Below are positions 1 through 7,260 of a DNA stretch of 12,071 bases, piece after piece; position 1 is the stretch's first letter, and each line of letters starts with the position of its first letter. The translations under genes were made by a program, and so were the position numbers. Below the pieces are notes generated by a model. That model worked only from the letters and a program-made list of their open reading frames with translations. It was not told where the DNA came from and ran no database searches. The stretch is from contig MGDH01000024.1 in assembly GCA_001790855.1 (NCBI GenBank), positions 30,080-42,150 of the forward strand, given 5' to 3'. The stretch comes from Candidatus Schekmanbacteria bacterium RIFCSPLOWO2_02_FULL_38_14. GTDB taxonomy: Bacteria; Schekmanbacteria; GWA2-38-11.

Positions 1-814
1 TGGATTTAAAACTTATATCTGTCGTAACATAGCCACTTATAGGCATTAAATGGCCAAAACTCAGATAATTCCAAGTGAAATAAGGTAATGTTATTAAAAT
101 TGCCACAATATTTGTATAAGCCACTTGGTAAAAAAACAATTTGGAGTTTGACAAAGAGTTATCACTTATAAACAATTTGAGAATCATTAAAAAACAAAAA
201 GAAATTATTAAAAAAATTGCATCAAGGCGGGCAAGCATCAGAATCCCAAATAACATTCCTAAAAAAAGACTCTTTTCCCTCCCTTCTTCGAATAATCTAA
301 ATGTTAAAATTAAATAAATGGTTAAGGTTGTAAAAAATATCTGTATTCCTGATTCAAGCCCATTTAGCATTAACCTAGAATATAAAGGATAAATAAAAAT
401 GATAATTGCAAATAATCCAGCTCGCCACTCTAACCAATTCGAAATTATTCTATAAATTAAAAACAAACAAAATAAATAAATAATGGACTGAATAACCACA
501 ATGATTTTTAAATAGCTCATTAAATTGTAGAGACTGAATTTAAAAATCGGAATAAGCATTAAAAGCCAGAGAGGATGAAACCCATTAGTTTTATTTAATG
601 TATCAATAGAACAGTTCCCTGTATTGGCAATATTTTGAGCTACCTTAAAATAATAAAACGAATCATCTTCAAAATAGATTTTAGGATCTATATTCCCGTT
701 AGCAAGTAAATCAAGATTATTAATTATAGATGCGCATATTATACCAATGAAAAAAAGTATGCCCAAACAAATAAGGCATTTAATCATTTTAGTAAAGCTA
801 TTCTCTATCTGCAT
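1..814 (-). CDS. GT-C-type membrane glycosyltransferase (family 39-like), C-terminus cut by window edge
   Basis: An uninterrupted minus-strand frame runs from the only in-frame ATG (814) to the window edge, giving 271 residues; an in-frame TAG lies upstream of the ATG. The protein is very hydrophobic with a first membrane helix at about residues 12-32. After it comes an acidic pair in a loop (FEDDSFYYF, residues 48-56), then TNGFHPLW (76-83), GLESG (152-156), ARLD (195-198) and MPISGY (257-262). This order of motifs is typical of polytopic GT-C enzymes that use polyprenyl-phosphate sugars and put the catalytic acidic residues in the first external loop. Substrate and acceptor cannot be read from the sequence. 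The gene is more AT-rich than the rest of the window, as envelope-polysaccharide genes often are. The family-level call is fairly sure; the exact family is not. Confidence 0.8.
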   Translation of the reverse strand, partial: MQIENSFTKMIKCLICLGILFFIGIICASIINNLDLLANGNIDPKIYFEDDSFYYFKVAQNIANTGNCSIDTLNKTNGFHPLWLLMLIPIFKFSLYNLMSYLKIIVVIQSIIYLFCLFLIYRIISNWLEWRAGLFAIIIFIYPLYSRLMLNGLESGIQIFFTTLTIYLILTFRLFEEGREKSLFLGMLFGILMLARLDAIFLIISFCFLMILKLFISDNSLSNSKLFFYQVAYTNIVAILITLPYFTWNYLSFGHLMPISGYVTTDISFKS

Positions 815-878
815 AACTCTTTTCTCATTAAAGGTGAAAAAATAAAGCTAAAAGTTAAATTTAATATAATACAGTTTT

Positions 879-908
879 GTTTTAGAGGAGTTTTAAACTC
901 TTTGTCAA
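879..908 (-). promoter_or_regulatory. Possible sigma-70-type promoter with internal palindrome for the glycosyltransferase
   Basis: On the minus strand TTGACA (908-903) is followed after 18 bp by TAAAAC (884-879), a four-of-six match to the -10 consensus. A 13-bp palindrome, GAGTTT-T-AAACTC (888-900), lies in the spacer, where an operator could sit. The -10 match is weak and AT-rich DNA produces such hits by chance. Confidence 0.3.
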
Positions 909-1080
909 GAAATCTCAAAAATTTCAAGTAATCAATAAATTCCACATTGGTTAGAAATGACTCTGGTCATCTTTAAAATAGAGAAATCGTAGCCTTCTAT
1001 CCCCCTTTTCATACTAATTTATGACCGATTATAACCTTAAAAAATGTTTAGCTTTCTAGTAGAAAAACCAATTAAAATCT

Positions 1081-1109
1081 TTGACATTTTCCCTTTTCCG
1101 ATTTATTTT
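1081..1109 (+). promoter_or_regulatory. Candidate sigma-70-type promoter of the sensor kinase operon
   Basis: A perfect -35 hexamer TTGACA (1081-1086) is followed after exactly 17 bp by TATTTT (1104-1109), a four-of-six -10 match. The predicted transcript would start about 65 bp before the kinase ATG. No -24/-12 element is visible here, so the regulator pair is probably expressed constitutively or by another factor rather than by sigma-54. Confidence 0.5.
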
Positions 1110-1180
1110 ATTAATATATTTTTTATTCTTGGCTTGTTTGGTTAGGTAGGGTTTGCATTTGATAGGTGAAGGATAGGAAA

Positions 1181-2800
1181 ATGTTCTGCACTCATTTCTT
1201 AAGGCTTCTGAGCTTTAAGCTCTTTGCTCTGTTAATGCTCCTTCTCATTATTCTTTTTTCCTTCTACATGTATATCAACCTAAAACTCCATACCTCCCAC
1301 CTCATGGCAAATGTTATTGCAAGCGCCAACAGAACCAGCGATTTGATAAAAAAATCTACAAGATACAGTATGTTGAAAAATCAAAAAGAGGATGTTGACC
1401 AGATAATTACAACCCTCGGTAATCTTCAGGGCGTTGACGGGATAAGGATATACAACAAGAAGGGGCTGATAATGTTCTCAGGCCGCAAAGAAGAAACAGG
1501 AGAAGCAGTGGATATGAAGGCTGAAGCGTGTTATGTGTGCCATAGCGAAAAGATTCCGAAAAAAACACTTCCTTCAATAAATCGTACAAGAATATTCTAT
1601 TCTCAAAAGGGTTACCGGGTTCTTGGATTAATTAACCCGATTGACAATGAGCCTGACTGTTCAAATGCATCGTGCCATGCGCATCCGGCATCAATTAAAG
1701 TCTTGGGGGTTCTTGATGTTAAGATGTCTCTTGCTCAGGTGGACAGGAATATAAGAGAAAGTGAAAACAAAATGATTTTCTTTGCTGTCCTTTTTATTCT
1801 TACAGTAGGTATTGTATCAGGTGTTTTTATCTGGTTTATGGTTCATAATCCTGTAAAGAAGCTTACTATTGGAACCCAGGAGATTTCAAAGGGGAATCTT
1901 GATTACCAGATTGATGTTAAATCAAAGGATGAAATAGGGCAACTTGCAAAGTCCTTCGCCTATATGATGCAGGAGCTTAAAAAAGCCTATGAAGAGATTA
2001 CTAACTGGTCAAAAACTCTTGAAAAAAGGGTTAAAGAAAAGAGTGAAGAACTTGAGAGAACGCAGGCTCATATTGTGCGGGTTGAGAAGATGGCTTCCCT
2101 TGGCAAACTCTCTGCCACTGTAGCCCATGAGATAAATAATCCTCTTGGCGGAATTTTAACCTATACAAAACTTTTGATTAAAAAACTGGAAAAACTCAAT
2201 ATTCAGGGGTATGATGAATCCATAATAAAATTTTTGAAAATAATTGAAAACGAATCCAAGCGCTGCGGGAGAATCGTCAAAGACCTCCTTGTTTTTGCCA
2301 AGTCCTCGTCAGTAAATTTTCAGCAGGAAAATTTAAAAAATGTTGTTGAAAAAAGCCTTCTTCTTGTTAATCATCACTTGGAAATTAAAAATGTAAAAGT
2401 TGAAAAAATCATGCCAGATGCTGATTTAACCATTGTCTGTGACACAAACCAGATTCAGCAGGCTTTGATTGCTTTATTTATTAATTCTGTTGAAGCCATG
2501 CCAAATGGAGGAACACTCAGAATTGAACTTATTCCAGAAACAGGAAAGAATTTAATCCAGATTAAAATTTCTGACACTGGTGTTGGAATCAAGGAAGATA
2601 TTATTCCGAATATTTTCGAGCCTTTCTTTACAACAAAAAAAGATGGCTCAGGTTTAGGACTGGGTCTTTCAGTAGGTTATGGTATAATCAAAAAGCATGA
2701 GGGAGATATTGCGGTTGACTCTAAAATTAATGAGGGAACAACCTTTACTATAATACTTCCGACAGATTTACCTAAGGGAGAACAAAAGGTTGTTGAATAA
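1181..2800 (+). CDS. Membrane sensor histidine kinase with a periplasmic di-heme c-type domain
   Basis: 539 residues from the ATG at 1181, chosen over an in-frame GTG at 1166 because GAAGGA (1168-1173) sits 7 bp before the ATG. Helix 1 spans about residues 10-32. The periplasmic sensor (about 35-195) carries CYVCH (C117, C120, H121) and CSNASCH (C160, C165, H166), which are CXXCH and CX4CH heme c attachment motifs. Helix 2 (about 198-221) leads to HAMP (about 222-275), a coiled coil, and the H-box LSATVAHEINNPL with phospho-acceptor H316. The ATPase domain has N box (N435), G1 (DTGVGI, D465), F box (FEPFFTTK) and G2 (GSGLGLGLS). The kinase probably senses redox state or a heme ligand such as O2 or NO and phosphorylates the regulator encoded next. 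The architecture is certain; the ligand is inferred. Confidence 0.93.
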   Translation: MFCTHFLRLLSFKLFALLMLLLIILFSFYMYINLKLHTSHLMANVIASANRTSDLIKKSTRYSMLKNQKEDVDQIITTLGNLQGVDGIRIYNKKGLIMFSGRKEETGEAVDMKAEACYVCHSEKIPKKTLPSINRTRIFYSQKGYRVLGLINPIDNEPDCSNASCHAHPASIKVLGVLDVKMSLAQVDRNIRESENKMIFFAVLFILTVGIVSGVFIWFMVHNPVKKLTIGTQEISKGNLDYQIDVKSKDEIGQLAKSFAYMMQELKKAYEEITNWSKTLEKRVKEKSEELERTQAHIVRVEKMASLGKLSATVAHEINNPLGGILTYTKLLIKKLEKLNIQGYDESIIKFLKIIENESKRCGRIVKDLLVFAKSSSVNFQQENLKNVVEKSLLLVNHHLEIKNVKVEKIMPDADLTIVCDTNQIQQALIALFINSVEAMPNGGTLRIELIPETGKNLIQIKISDTGVGIKEDIIPNIFEPFFTTKKDGSGLGLGLSVGYGIIKKHEGDIAVDSKINEGTTFTIILPTDLPKGEQKVVE

Positions 2801-2820
2801 GTAGCATAAAATTGGTGGAT

Positions 2821-2961
2821 ATATGAAATATTAAATTCTAAATTCAAAATCCTAAATTCTAAATAATTTCTAAATCCAAATGTTCAAAACTGTTTTGAAT
2901 TTAGGTCATTAGAGTTTTGGATTTGTTTAGAATTTAGAAATTAGGATTTAGGATTTCATAT
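2821..2961. repeat. AT-rich imperfect palindromic repeat between kinase and regulator
   Basis: The ends ATATGAAAT (2821-2829) and ATTTCATAT (2953-2961) are perfect inverted copies, and the interior continues as an imperfect palindrome built from AATTCTAAAT/ATTTAGAATT words. The core TTCAAAACTGTTT (2883-2895) recurs exactly at 9951-9963, which marks both as members of one dispersed family. It fills nearly the whole gap between the two genes of the two-component system and could fold into a long hairpin in their mRNA. There is no GC-rich stem with a T-tract, so I do not call it a terminator. Confidence 0.7.
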
Positions 2962-2983
2962 TTATAAGAAAGAGGTAAACGTG

Positions 2984-4333
2984 ATGAAAAAAAATATTGG
3001 AATTTTAATTGTTGATGATGAGCTCTCTGTGAGAGATTCGCTGTACAACTGGTTTAAAGAGGATGGCTACAGGGTTGATACAGCAGAGAATGGTATTGAG
3101 GCATTAAAAAAACTGCAGGAAAAAGAATGGGACATAATCCTTCTTGATATCAAAATGCCCGGCATGGACGGCATTGAGCTTCAGGGGAGAATAAATGAAA
3201 TAGACAAGAGCATTACAATTATTATTATGACCGCCTATGCCTCTGTTGAAACAGCCATCCAGTCTCTCAAGGCAGGAGCCTTTGACTATGTAACAAAACC
3301 GATTGACCCGGATGATCTCAGTCACCTTATCAAAAATGCAATAAAGCAGAGAGAACTCATAGTAGAAAATATCCAGCTTCGAAACAAAATCGAAGAGCTC
3401 TCGCATCTGGATGAAATAATTGGTGACAGTTCCCAGATGAAAAAGGTATTTGAGCTTGTTGAAATGGTAGCAAAAACTGATGCTACTGTAATGATCCGCG
3501 GCGAAAGCGGAACCGGAAAGGAACTGATTGCCAGAGCAATCCACAGCAACAGCTCAAGGCGCTATTTTCCCATTATCCCGATAAATTGCGCATCATTCCC
3601 TGAAACCCTGCTTGAAAGCGAGCTTTTCGGTCATGAAAAAGGGGCATTCACCGGAGCGCAGTACAGGAGAAAAGGGAAACTTGAGCTTGCCCACGGAGGG
3701 ACTATTTTCCTTGATGAAATCGGGAACATCAGTATGAAAACCCAGGTAGACCTTCTAAGGGTTATTGAGGCAAAACAGTTCACAAGGCTTGGAGGAAACG
3801 AGATAATAAACGTTGATTTCAGAATAGTTACTGCTACAAACAAAGACCTTGAACAGGCAATAAAAGATGGTTCTTTCCGTGAAGACCTCTATTACAGGCT
3901 TAATGTCTTCTCCATCTTACTTCCGCCATTGAGGGAAAGGCTGTCTGACATTCCGCTTCTTGTTCAGCACTTTATCAAAAAATTCTCTGCCTCAATGAAT
4001 AAAAATATCGAAGGGATTTCTCAGGAAGCAGTTGATATGCTTTTAAGGTATAACTGGCCGGGCAATGTGCGGGAGCTTGAAAATGCCATAGAGAGAGCAA
4101 TAGTTCTCAGCAAAGGTCCGCTGATAAACTCCGCACACCTGCCGTTTCAGCTATCAAAGGATGGAAATAGCGCAGGAAGCGATTCCCTGGAAGATATTGA
4201 AAAAGTTCATATCTTCAAAGTTCTTAACAAGGCTGAATGGAACATAACCCATGCCGCAGAGATATTAAAAATCGATAGGGTTACTCTCTATAACAAAATA
4301 AAAAAATATGATTTGAGCAGAGATAACTCTTAG
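2984..4333 (+). CDS. Sigma-54-dependent response regulator (NtrC/AtoC family)
   Basis: 449 residues from ATG 2984, preceded by AGAGGT at a 7-bp gap; a GTG at 2981 is the alternative. The receiver domain (1-120) has the acidic pocket in VDDE, phospho-acceptor D55 in LLDIKMPGMDG, T83 and K105 (VTKP). The AAA+ domain has Walker A GESGTGKE (about 173-180), the sigma-54 contact loop GAFTGA (220-225), Walker B TIFLDEIG (about 240-247) and the WPGNVREL motif. A Fis-type helix-turn-helix (about 404-444, ending HAAEILKIDRVTLYNKIKKY) binds DNA. All residues needed for phosphorylation, ATP hydrolysis and sigma-54 activation are present. It is the evident partner of the heme kinase upstream. The only strong -24/-12 promoter I found in the window is at 8954-8969, so that operon is the likely target. 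Confidence 0.95.
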   Translation: MKKNIGILIVDDELSVRDSLYNWFKEDGYRVDTAENGIEALKKLQEKEWDIILLDIKMPGMDGIELQGRINEIDKSITIIIMTAYASVETAIQSLKAGAFDYVTKPIDPDDLSHLIKNAIKQRELIVENIQLRNKIEELSHLDEIIGDSSQMKKVFELVEMVAKTDATVMIRGESGTGKELIARAIHSNSSRRYFPIIPINCASFPETLLESELFGHEKGAFTGAQYRRKGKLELAHGGTIFLDEIGNISMKTQVDLLRVIEAKQFTRLGGNEIINVDFRIVTATNKDLEQAIKDGSFREDLYYRLNVFSILLPPLRERLSDIPLLVQHFIKKFSASMNKNIEGISQEAVDMLLRYNWPGNVRELENAIERAIVLSKGPLINSAHLPFQLSKDGNSAGSDSLEDIEKVHIFKVLNKAEWNITHAAEILKIDRVTLYNKIKKYDLSRDNS

Positions 4334-4349
4334 GAACAAAAGTAGAAAA

Positions 4350-4889
4350 ATGCCCTTTATCCATATAGTTCCATTTCAGCTTCTTTTATCTATAGATTTC
4401 GAACCGCTTAAAGAAATTATTTTAAAAACCTTTAATATCCAGCCCACAATATCAAACCAGAAAATAGATATTTCTGATACCTATGACATTAAAAGAAACC
4501 AGTATCATTCTTCAAAAATCTTAATTAAACTCAATGAGGCAAAATCTGAAGGCGCTGTAAAAATTCTTGGCATAACTGAGCTTGACCTCTTTATCCCAAT
4601 TCTCACATTTGTATTCGGAGAAGCACAACTCAACGGGACTGCTTCTGTCATTTCTCTTTTCAGGCTTAAGAATCAGTTTTATGGTTTGCCTGAAGATAAT
4701 AAATTACTCTCTGAAAGAATGGGAAAAGAAGCAATCCACGAGCTGGGACATAACTTTGGGCTTTTTCACTGCGACAATTACAGGTGTGTGATGAAATCCT
4801 CAACCTACGTTGAAGATGTTGATATAAAATCGATTGACCTCTGCCATTTATGCAAGGAGCTTCTTCTGAAGTCTTTAAAAAACTTATAA
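4350..4889 (+). CDS. amzA: Archaemetzincin-like zinc metalloprotease (peptidase family M54)
   Basis: 179 residues, the usual size for the family. The catalytic motif HELGHNFGLFHC places zinc ligands at H130, H134 and H140 with the general base E131. The family's second, structural zinc site is complete: C141, C146, C165 and C168 (CHLC). M148 (CVM) is the Met-turn residue. There is no signal peptide, so the protein should be cytoplasmic. It starts 16 bp after the regulator's stop and very likely shares its transcript; the ribosome-binding site is weak (AGGA too far upstream), so translation may depend on coupling. Physiological substrates of bacterial archaemetzincins are not established. The family call is very secure; a link to the two-component system rests only on position. 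Confidence 0.92.
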   Translation: MPFIHIVPFQLLLSIDFEPLKEIILKTFNIQPTISNQKIDISDTYDIKRNQYHSSKILIKLNEAKSEGAVKILGITELDLFIPILTFVFGEAQLNGTASVISLFRLKNQFYGLPEDNKLLSERMGKEAIHELGHNFGLFHCDNYRCVMKSSTYVEDVDIKSIDLCHLCKELLLKSLKNL

Positions 4890-4905
4890 TTACTCAGTTC
4901 TAATA

Positions 4906-4950
4906 AGGTTAGAACCTATTTTTGTGTAACCTTGAAACAGGCTCTAACCT
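4906..4950. terminator. Inverted repeat between convergent genes, possible weak bidirectional terminator
   Basis: AGGTTAGAACC (4906-4916) and GGCTCTAACCT (4940-4950) pair at 10 of 11 positions across a 23-nt loop. It lies between the converging protease and GcvH-like genes, where a shared terminator is expected. Neither side has a T-tract, and the loop is long, so the terminator reading is tentative. Confidence 0.3.
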
Positions 4951-4995
4951 CATCCAGCCAGAGGGGGATATAAGGATTTGAAATCTGTGGAATCA

Positions 4996-5874
4996 TTAAC
5001 AATGCAGCTTTGTGAATGTGGTTAAAAATATATCAAAGAATCTTTTATGACCAATAACTTCCATTAACCCTTCTGTAGTTTTTTCTCTCTCCAATATAGA
5101 CCTTCCATGTATCCTTATCTGCTTTAGAAGTTCCCTGATAACAAGCTGTTCTAATATAAAAGAATGTTTTTTAAATCTAATAATAGCATCTTCGCTTGAA
5201 AATAGGGATTCTGCCTCTTTCTCAAAATCCAGTGGCTTAAGCCTTAAAAGCCAGCCCCTGCCATAGGGGTCAGCAATCGGTAGTTCCGGATTCTCAAAAA
5301 CCTCCTGATTCAAGGAGATGATATATCCGCTTAGCGGAGAGACAACTGGAACTGTCCCGAATTCTCCGGCTATCCAGCAGCACGGGTGTTCTTGGAGAAT
5401 CAGGGTTGATTCAGGTGGAAGGATGATATGTTTTATTTTTGTTATAAATTTACAAAGAAAATCATCAATCCCTATTTTCACATGTCCATTATTTTGTTTA
5501 ACCCATGTATGGCCCTCATAATAAAGAAAATCTTTCTCAATTTTAAAATCAAAAAGACCCTTTAAAAATCTTTCTGCTAGAGTTTTTTCTATCCCGAATT
5601 CATCCAAGTTATTAACAGGAGAGCGTAGCTTTACAGTCTTAATTCTATCCTCATGATTCTTGATTGCATCTCCTATGGTCTGAAAGTTCCTCTCTCCTAA
5701 AAAAGATTCATTAAATGAGCAGAAATCGCAATTATATTCCTGGTCGCAGAGTTTATATGCTACAAGCCCTGCAGTCATCCAGACACATTTTAATTCACCC
5801 TCTGGAATGAGTCTGCTTGTGGAATGATTTTTTGTTTCCTCTTTTTCGTAATTTGTATTTTTCATAACTTCCAT
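4996..5874 (-). CDS. GcvH-like protein with N-terminal cysteine motif, no lipoyl lysine
   Basis: 292 residues, more than twice the size of glycine-cleavage H protein (about 130). An N-terminal segment has four cysteines spaced C30-X12-C43-X5-C49-X2-C52 in the context WMTAGLVAYKLCD, suitable for a metal or Fe-S site. Residues about 115-210 match the H-protein fold (GHTWVKQNNGHVKIGIDDF, then SPLSGYI, then the NPELPIADPYGRGWLLRLKP region). The position of the lipoyl lysine, six before the residue preceding SP, is F172, and no lysine occurs between 151 and 211, so lipoylation is excluded at the usual site. A helical C-terminal extension resembles that of the GcvH-like protein at 8091-8825. It is the last gene of the HybAB-like block, 134 bp after it. 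ATG 5874 is used; ATG 5865 has a better upstream purine run. Confidence 0.8.
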   Translation of the reverse strand: MEVMKNTNYEKEETKNHSTSRLIPEGELKCVWMTAGLVAYKLCDQEYNCDFCSFNESFLGERNFQTIGDAIKNHEDRIKTVKLRSPVNNLDEFGIEKTLAERFLKGLFDFKIEKDFLYYEGHTWVKQNNGHVKIGIDDFLCKFITKIKHIILPPESTLILQEHPCCWIAGEFGTVPVVSPLSGYIISLNQEVFENPELPIADPYGRGWLLRLKPLDFEKEAESLFSSEDAIIRFKKHSFILEQLVIRELLKQIRIHGRSILEREKTTEGLMEVIGHKRFFDIFLTTFTKLHC

Positions 5875-5893
5875 CCAGAAATTTCATTTTCTC

Positions 5894-5999
5894 GTCATTG
5901 CGAGCGTAGCGAAGCAATCTCAAATCCCCCTATATCCCCCTTTTCTAAAGGGGGAGAAAAGGGAGATCGCTTTGGCTGGCTTCGTCAACCTCGCCTGAC
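5894..5999. repeat. Dispersed CATTGCGAG-type repeat with an internal CCCCCTTT/AAAGGGGG hairpin
   Basis: The 28-bp word at 5894-5921 (GTCATTGCGAGC...GAAGCAATCTC) recurs with two mismatches at 10015-10042. Inside the element, CCCCCTTT-TCT-AAAGGGGG (5936-5954) is a perfect 8-bp stem. The right arm (GAGATCGCTT...) is a degenerate inverse of the left. It occupies almost the whole gap between the HybB-like gene and the second GcvH-like gene and would fold in their mRNA; no T-tract follows on the minus strand. Confidence 0.75.
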
Positions 6000-6008
6000 T
6001 CATTTTGA

Positions 6009-7238
6009 TCACACCTTTCTATCTGAATCAATCCTATCATAGGAAGATTCTATTGCTAAAGCTGCTTCTCCGGGTAAAGCCTCATAGCTATATTCCCTCT
6101 CCTTCTCAACTGCCTCCTTCTCTTTTGCTGCTTCAAAGATTGGCAGATATTTTACTGCCACACCAAAGACAATAAAACCTATGCCAACAATAAAGGCTGT
6201 TACAGCCATTTCCATCCATGTCGGGAAATACTCAACTCCTGAAGATGCTGCCATACCAGTAATACTGACATTTAACCTGTTCATAACAAAGCCAATTACA
6301 ACCATTAAGGCAGATATGAAAAGACCTTTTTTATTGACCCTTACCTGCGGAATTGTGAGCAGGATAAAGGGTATAACAACACCAACTAAAATCTCTGCTA
6401 TAAAGAGAGGTCCTTCAATTCCTGAATTAAATACCAGACCAATTGCGTCTCTGTGGAAAAGGTCCAGCATTCTAAGCGCAAAATAAGCCCCTAATATAAC
6501 CACAATCACCCTGCTAAGCCCTTCCAAAAGGTCAATTTCAAGCTCTTTTTTGAAAAATCGGTAGCTTAAGAATGACTCAAAGATAACCATTGCCAGTCCT
6601 GCCCCGATTGCAGAGACAAAGAAAAAGAGCGGCAGAAGCGGAGAATACCAGAGCCCGTTCAATTTCTCAGGAACAATAAGAAACAAAGTCCCGAGAGATG
6701 ACTGGTGCAGAGTTGAAAGGAGGAACCCTGCAAGAACCAGAGGTATTGAAATTGACTTCAGTATTTTCAGCGGCTTCTCCATGTTGAATTTCTCTAAAAT
6801 AACCGGGATAAATTCCAGCGCAAGAACAGCAGAATAGAGCATAACGCACCAGGCGACCTCAAACATTACCGAGTGCGGATTCCACATGACAATCGGATGC
6901 CAGATTCTGTATGGCCTTCCCAAGTCATAAAGCAGGGCTGTTGATACAAGGATGTACCCCAAAAATGCAGTGAGTATGGTTGACCTTATTATAGGTTTAT
7001 ATTTTTTGATATTAAAAATATAAACTGCTGCTGTGATGGTAAATCCTCCTGCTGCAAGCCCTACACCGCAAAGGACATCAAATCCTATCCAAAGACCCCA
7101 TGGAAAGCTATCGCTTAAGGCGGTTGATGCCCCAAGACCTTTTATGAACCTATAACCTGTTGCATAGACCCCAAGAACCATAATGACAGCCAAAACAACT
7201 CTCCAGAAAGTTATTTTAGGCAATTCTATCTTCCTCAT
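6009..7238 (-). CDS. hybB-like: HybB/NrfD-type integral membrane subunit (quinone-interacting)
   Basis: 409 residues from ATG 7238, which follows AGGAGGT by 8 bp; an in-frame TTG at 7247 is rejected. About ten membrane helices are visible (roughly 12-29, 49-75, 85-105, 122-145, 163-185, 204-226, 243-262, 277-297, 305-326, 347-370). Sequence blocks such as FPWGLWIGFDVLCGVGLAAGG, LLYDLGRPYRIWHP and MWNPHSVMFEVAWC are characteristic of HybB, the membrane subunit of group 1 hydrogenase-2, rather than short NrfD. The family moves electrons between an Fe-S subunit and the quinone pool without heme. The gene lies 22 bp after the HybA-like gene, its expected partner. A charged cytoplasmic-looking tail of about 40 residues follows the last helix. 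The enzyme that feeds or drains this subunit is not in the window. Confidence 0.92.
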   Translation of the reverse strand: MRKIELPKITFWRVVLAVIMVLGVYATGYRFIKGLGASTALSDSFPWGLWIGFDVLCGVGLAAGGFTITAAVYIFNIKKYKPIIRSTILTAFLGYILVSTALLYDLGRPYRIWHPIVMWNPHSVMFEVAWCVMLYSAVLALEFIPVILEKFNMEKPLKILKSISIPLVLAGFLLSTLHQSSLGTLFLIVPEKLNGLWYSPLLPLFFFVSAIGAGLAMVIFESFLSYRFFKKELEIDLLEGLSRVIVVILGAYFALRMLDLFHRDAIGLVFNSGIEGPLFIAEILVGVVIPFILLTIPQVRVNKKGLFISALMVVIGFVMNRLNVSITGMAASSGVEYFPTWMEMAVTAFIVGIGFIVFGVAVKYLPIFEAAKEKEAVEKEREYSYEALPGEAALAIESSYDRIDSDRKV

Positions 7239-7260
7239 TGTAACCAACCTCCTTCCTCTG

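Larger units (their letters stand above)
815..1180. other. Divergent intergenic region, AT-rich, no gene
   Basis: This 366-bp stretch separates the leftward glycosyltransferase from the rightward sensor kinase. I see no open frame with a ribosome-binding site, no tRNA and no clear terminator. It holds the two promoter candidates listed separately. Confidence 0.6.

Noticed and set aside
3104-3544. 146-codon minus-strand open frame inside the response regulator
   Set aside because: Antisense to the receiver and AAA+ domains, whose catalytic motifs are intact; no independent start signal.
4906-4916. tRNA T-arm-like word GGTTAGAACC
   Set aside because: No acceptor stem, anticodon arm or CCA context surrounds it; it is one arm of a simple inverted repeat.
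5894-5954. CRISPR-like repeat array
   Set aside because: The repeats are palindromic interspersed elements without regular spacers or repeated units in series.
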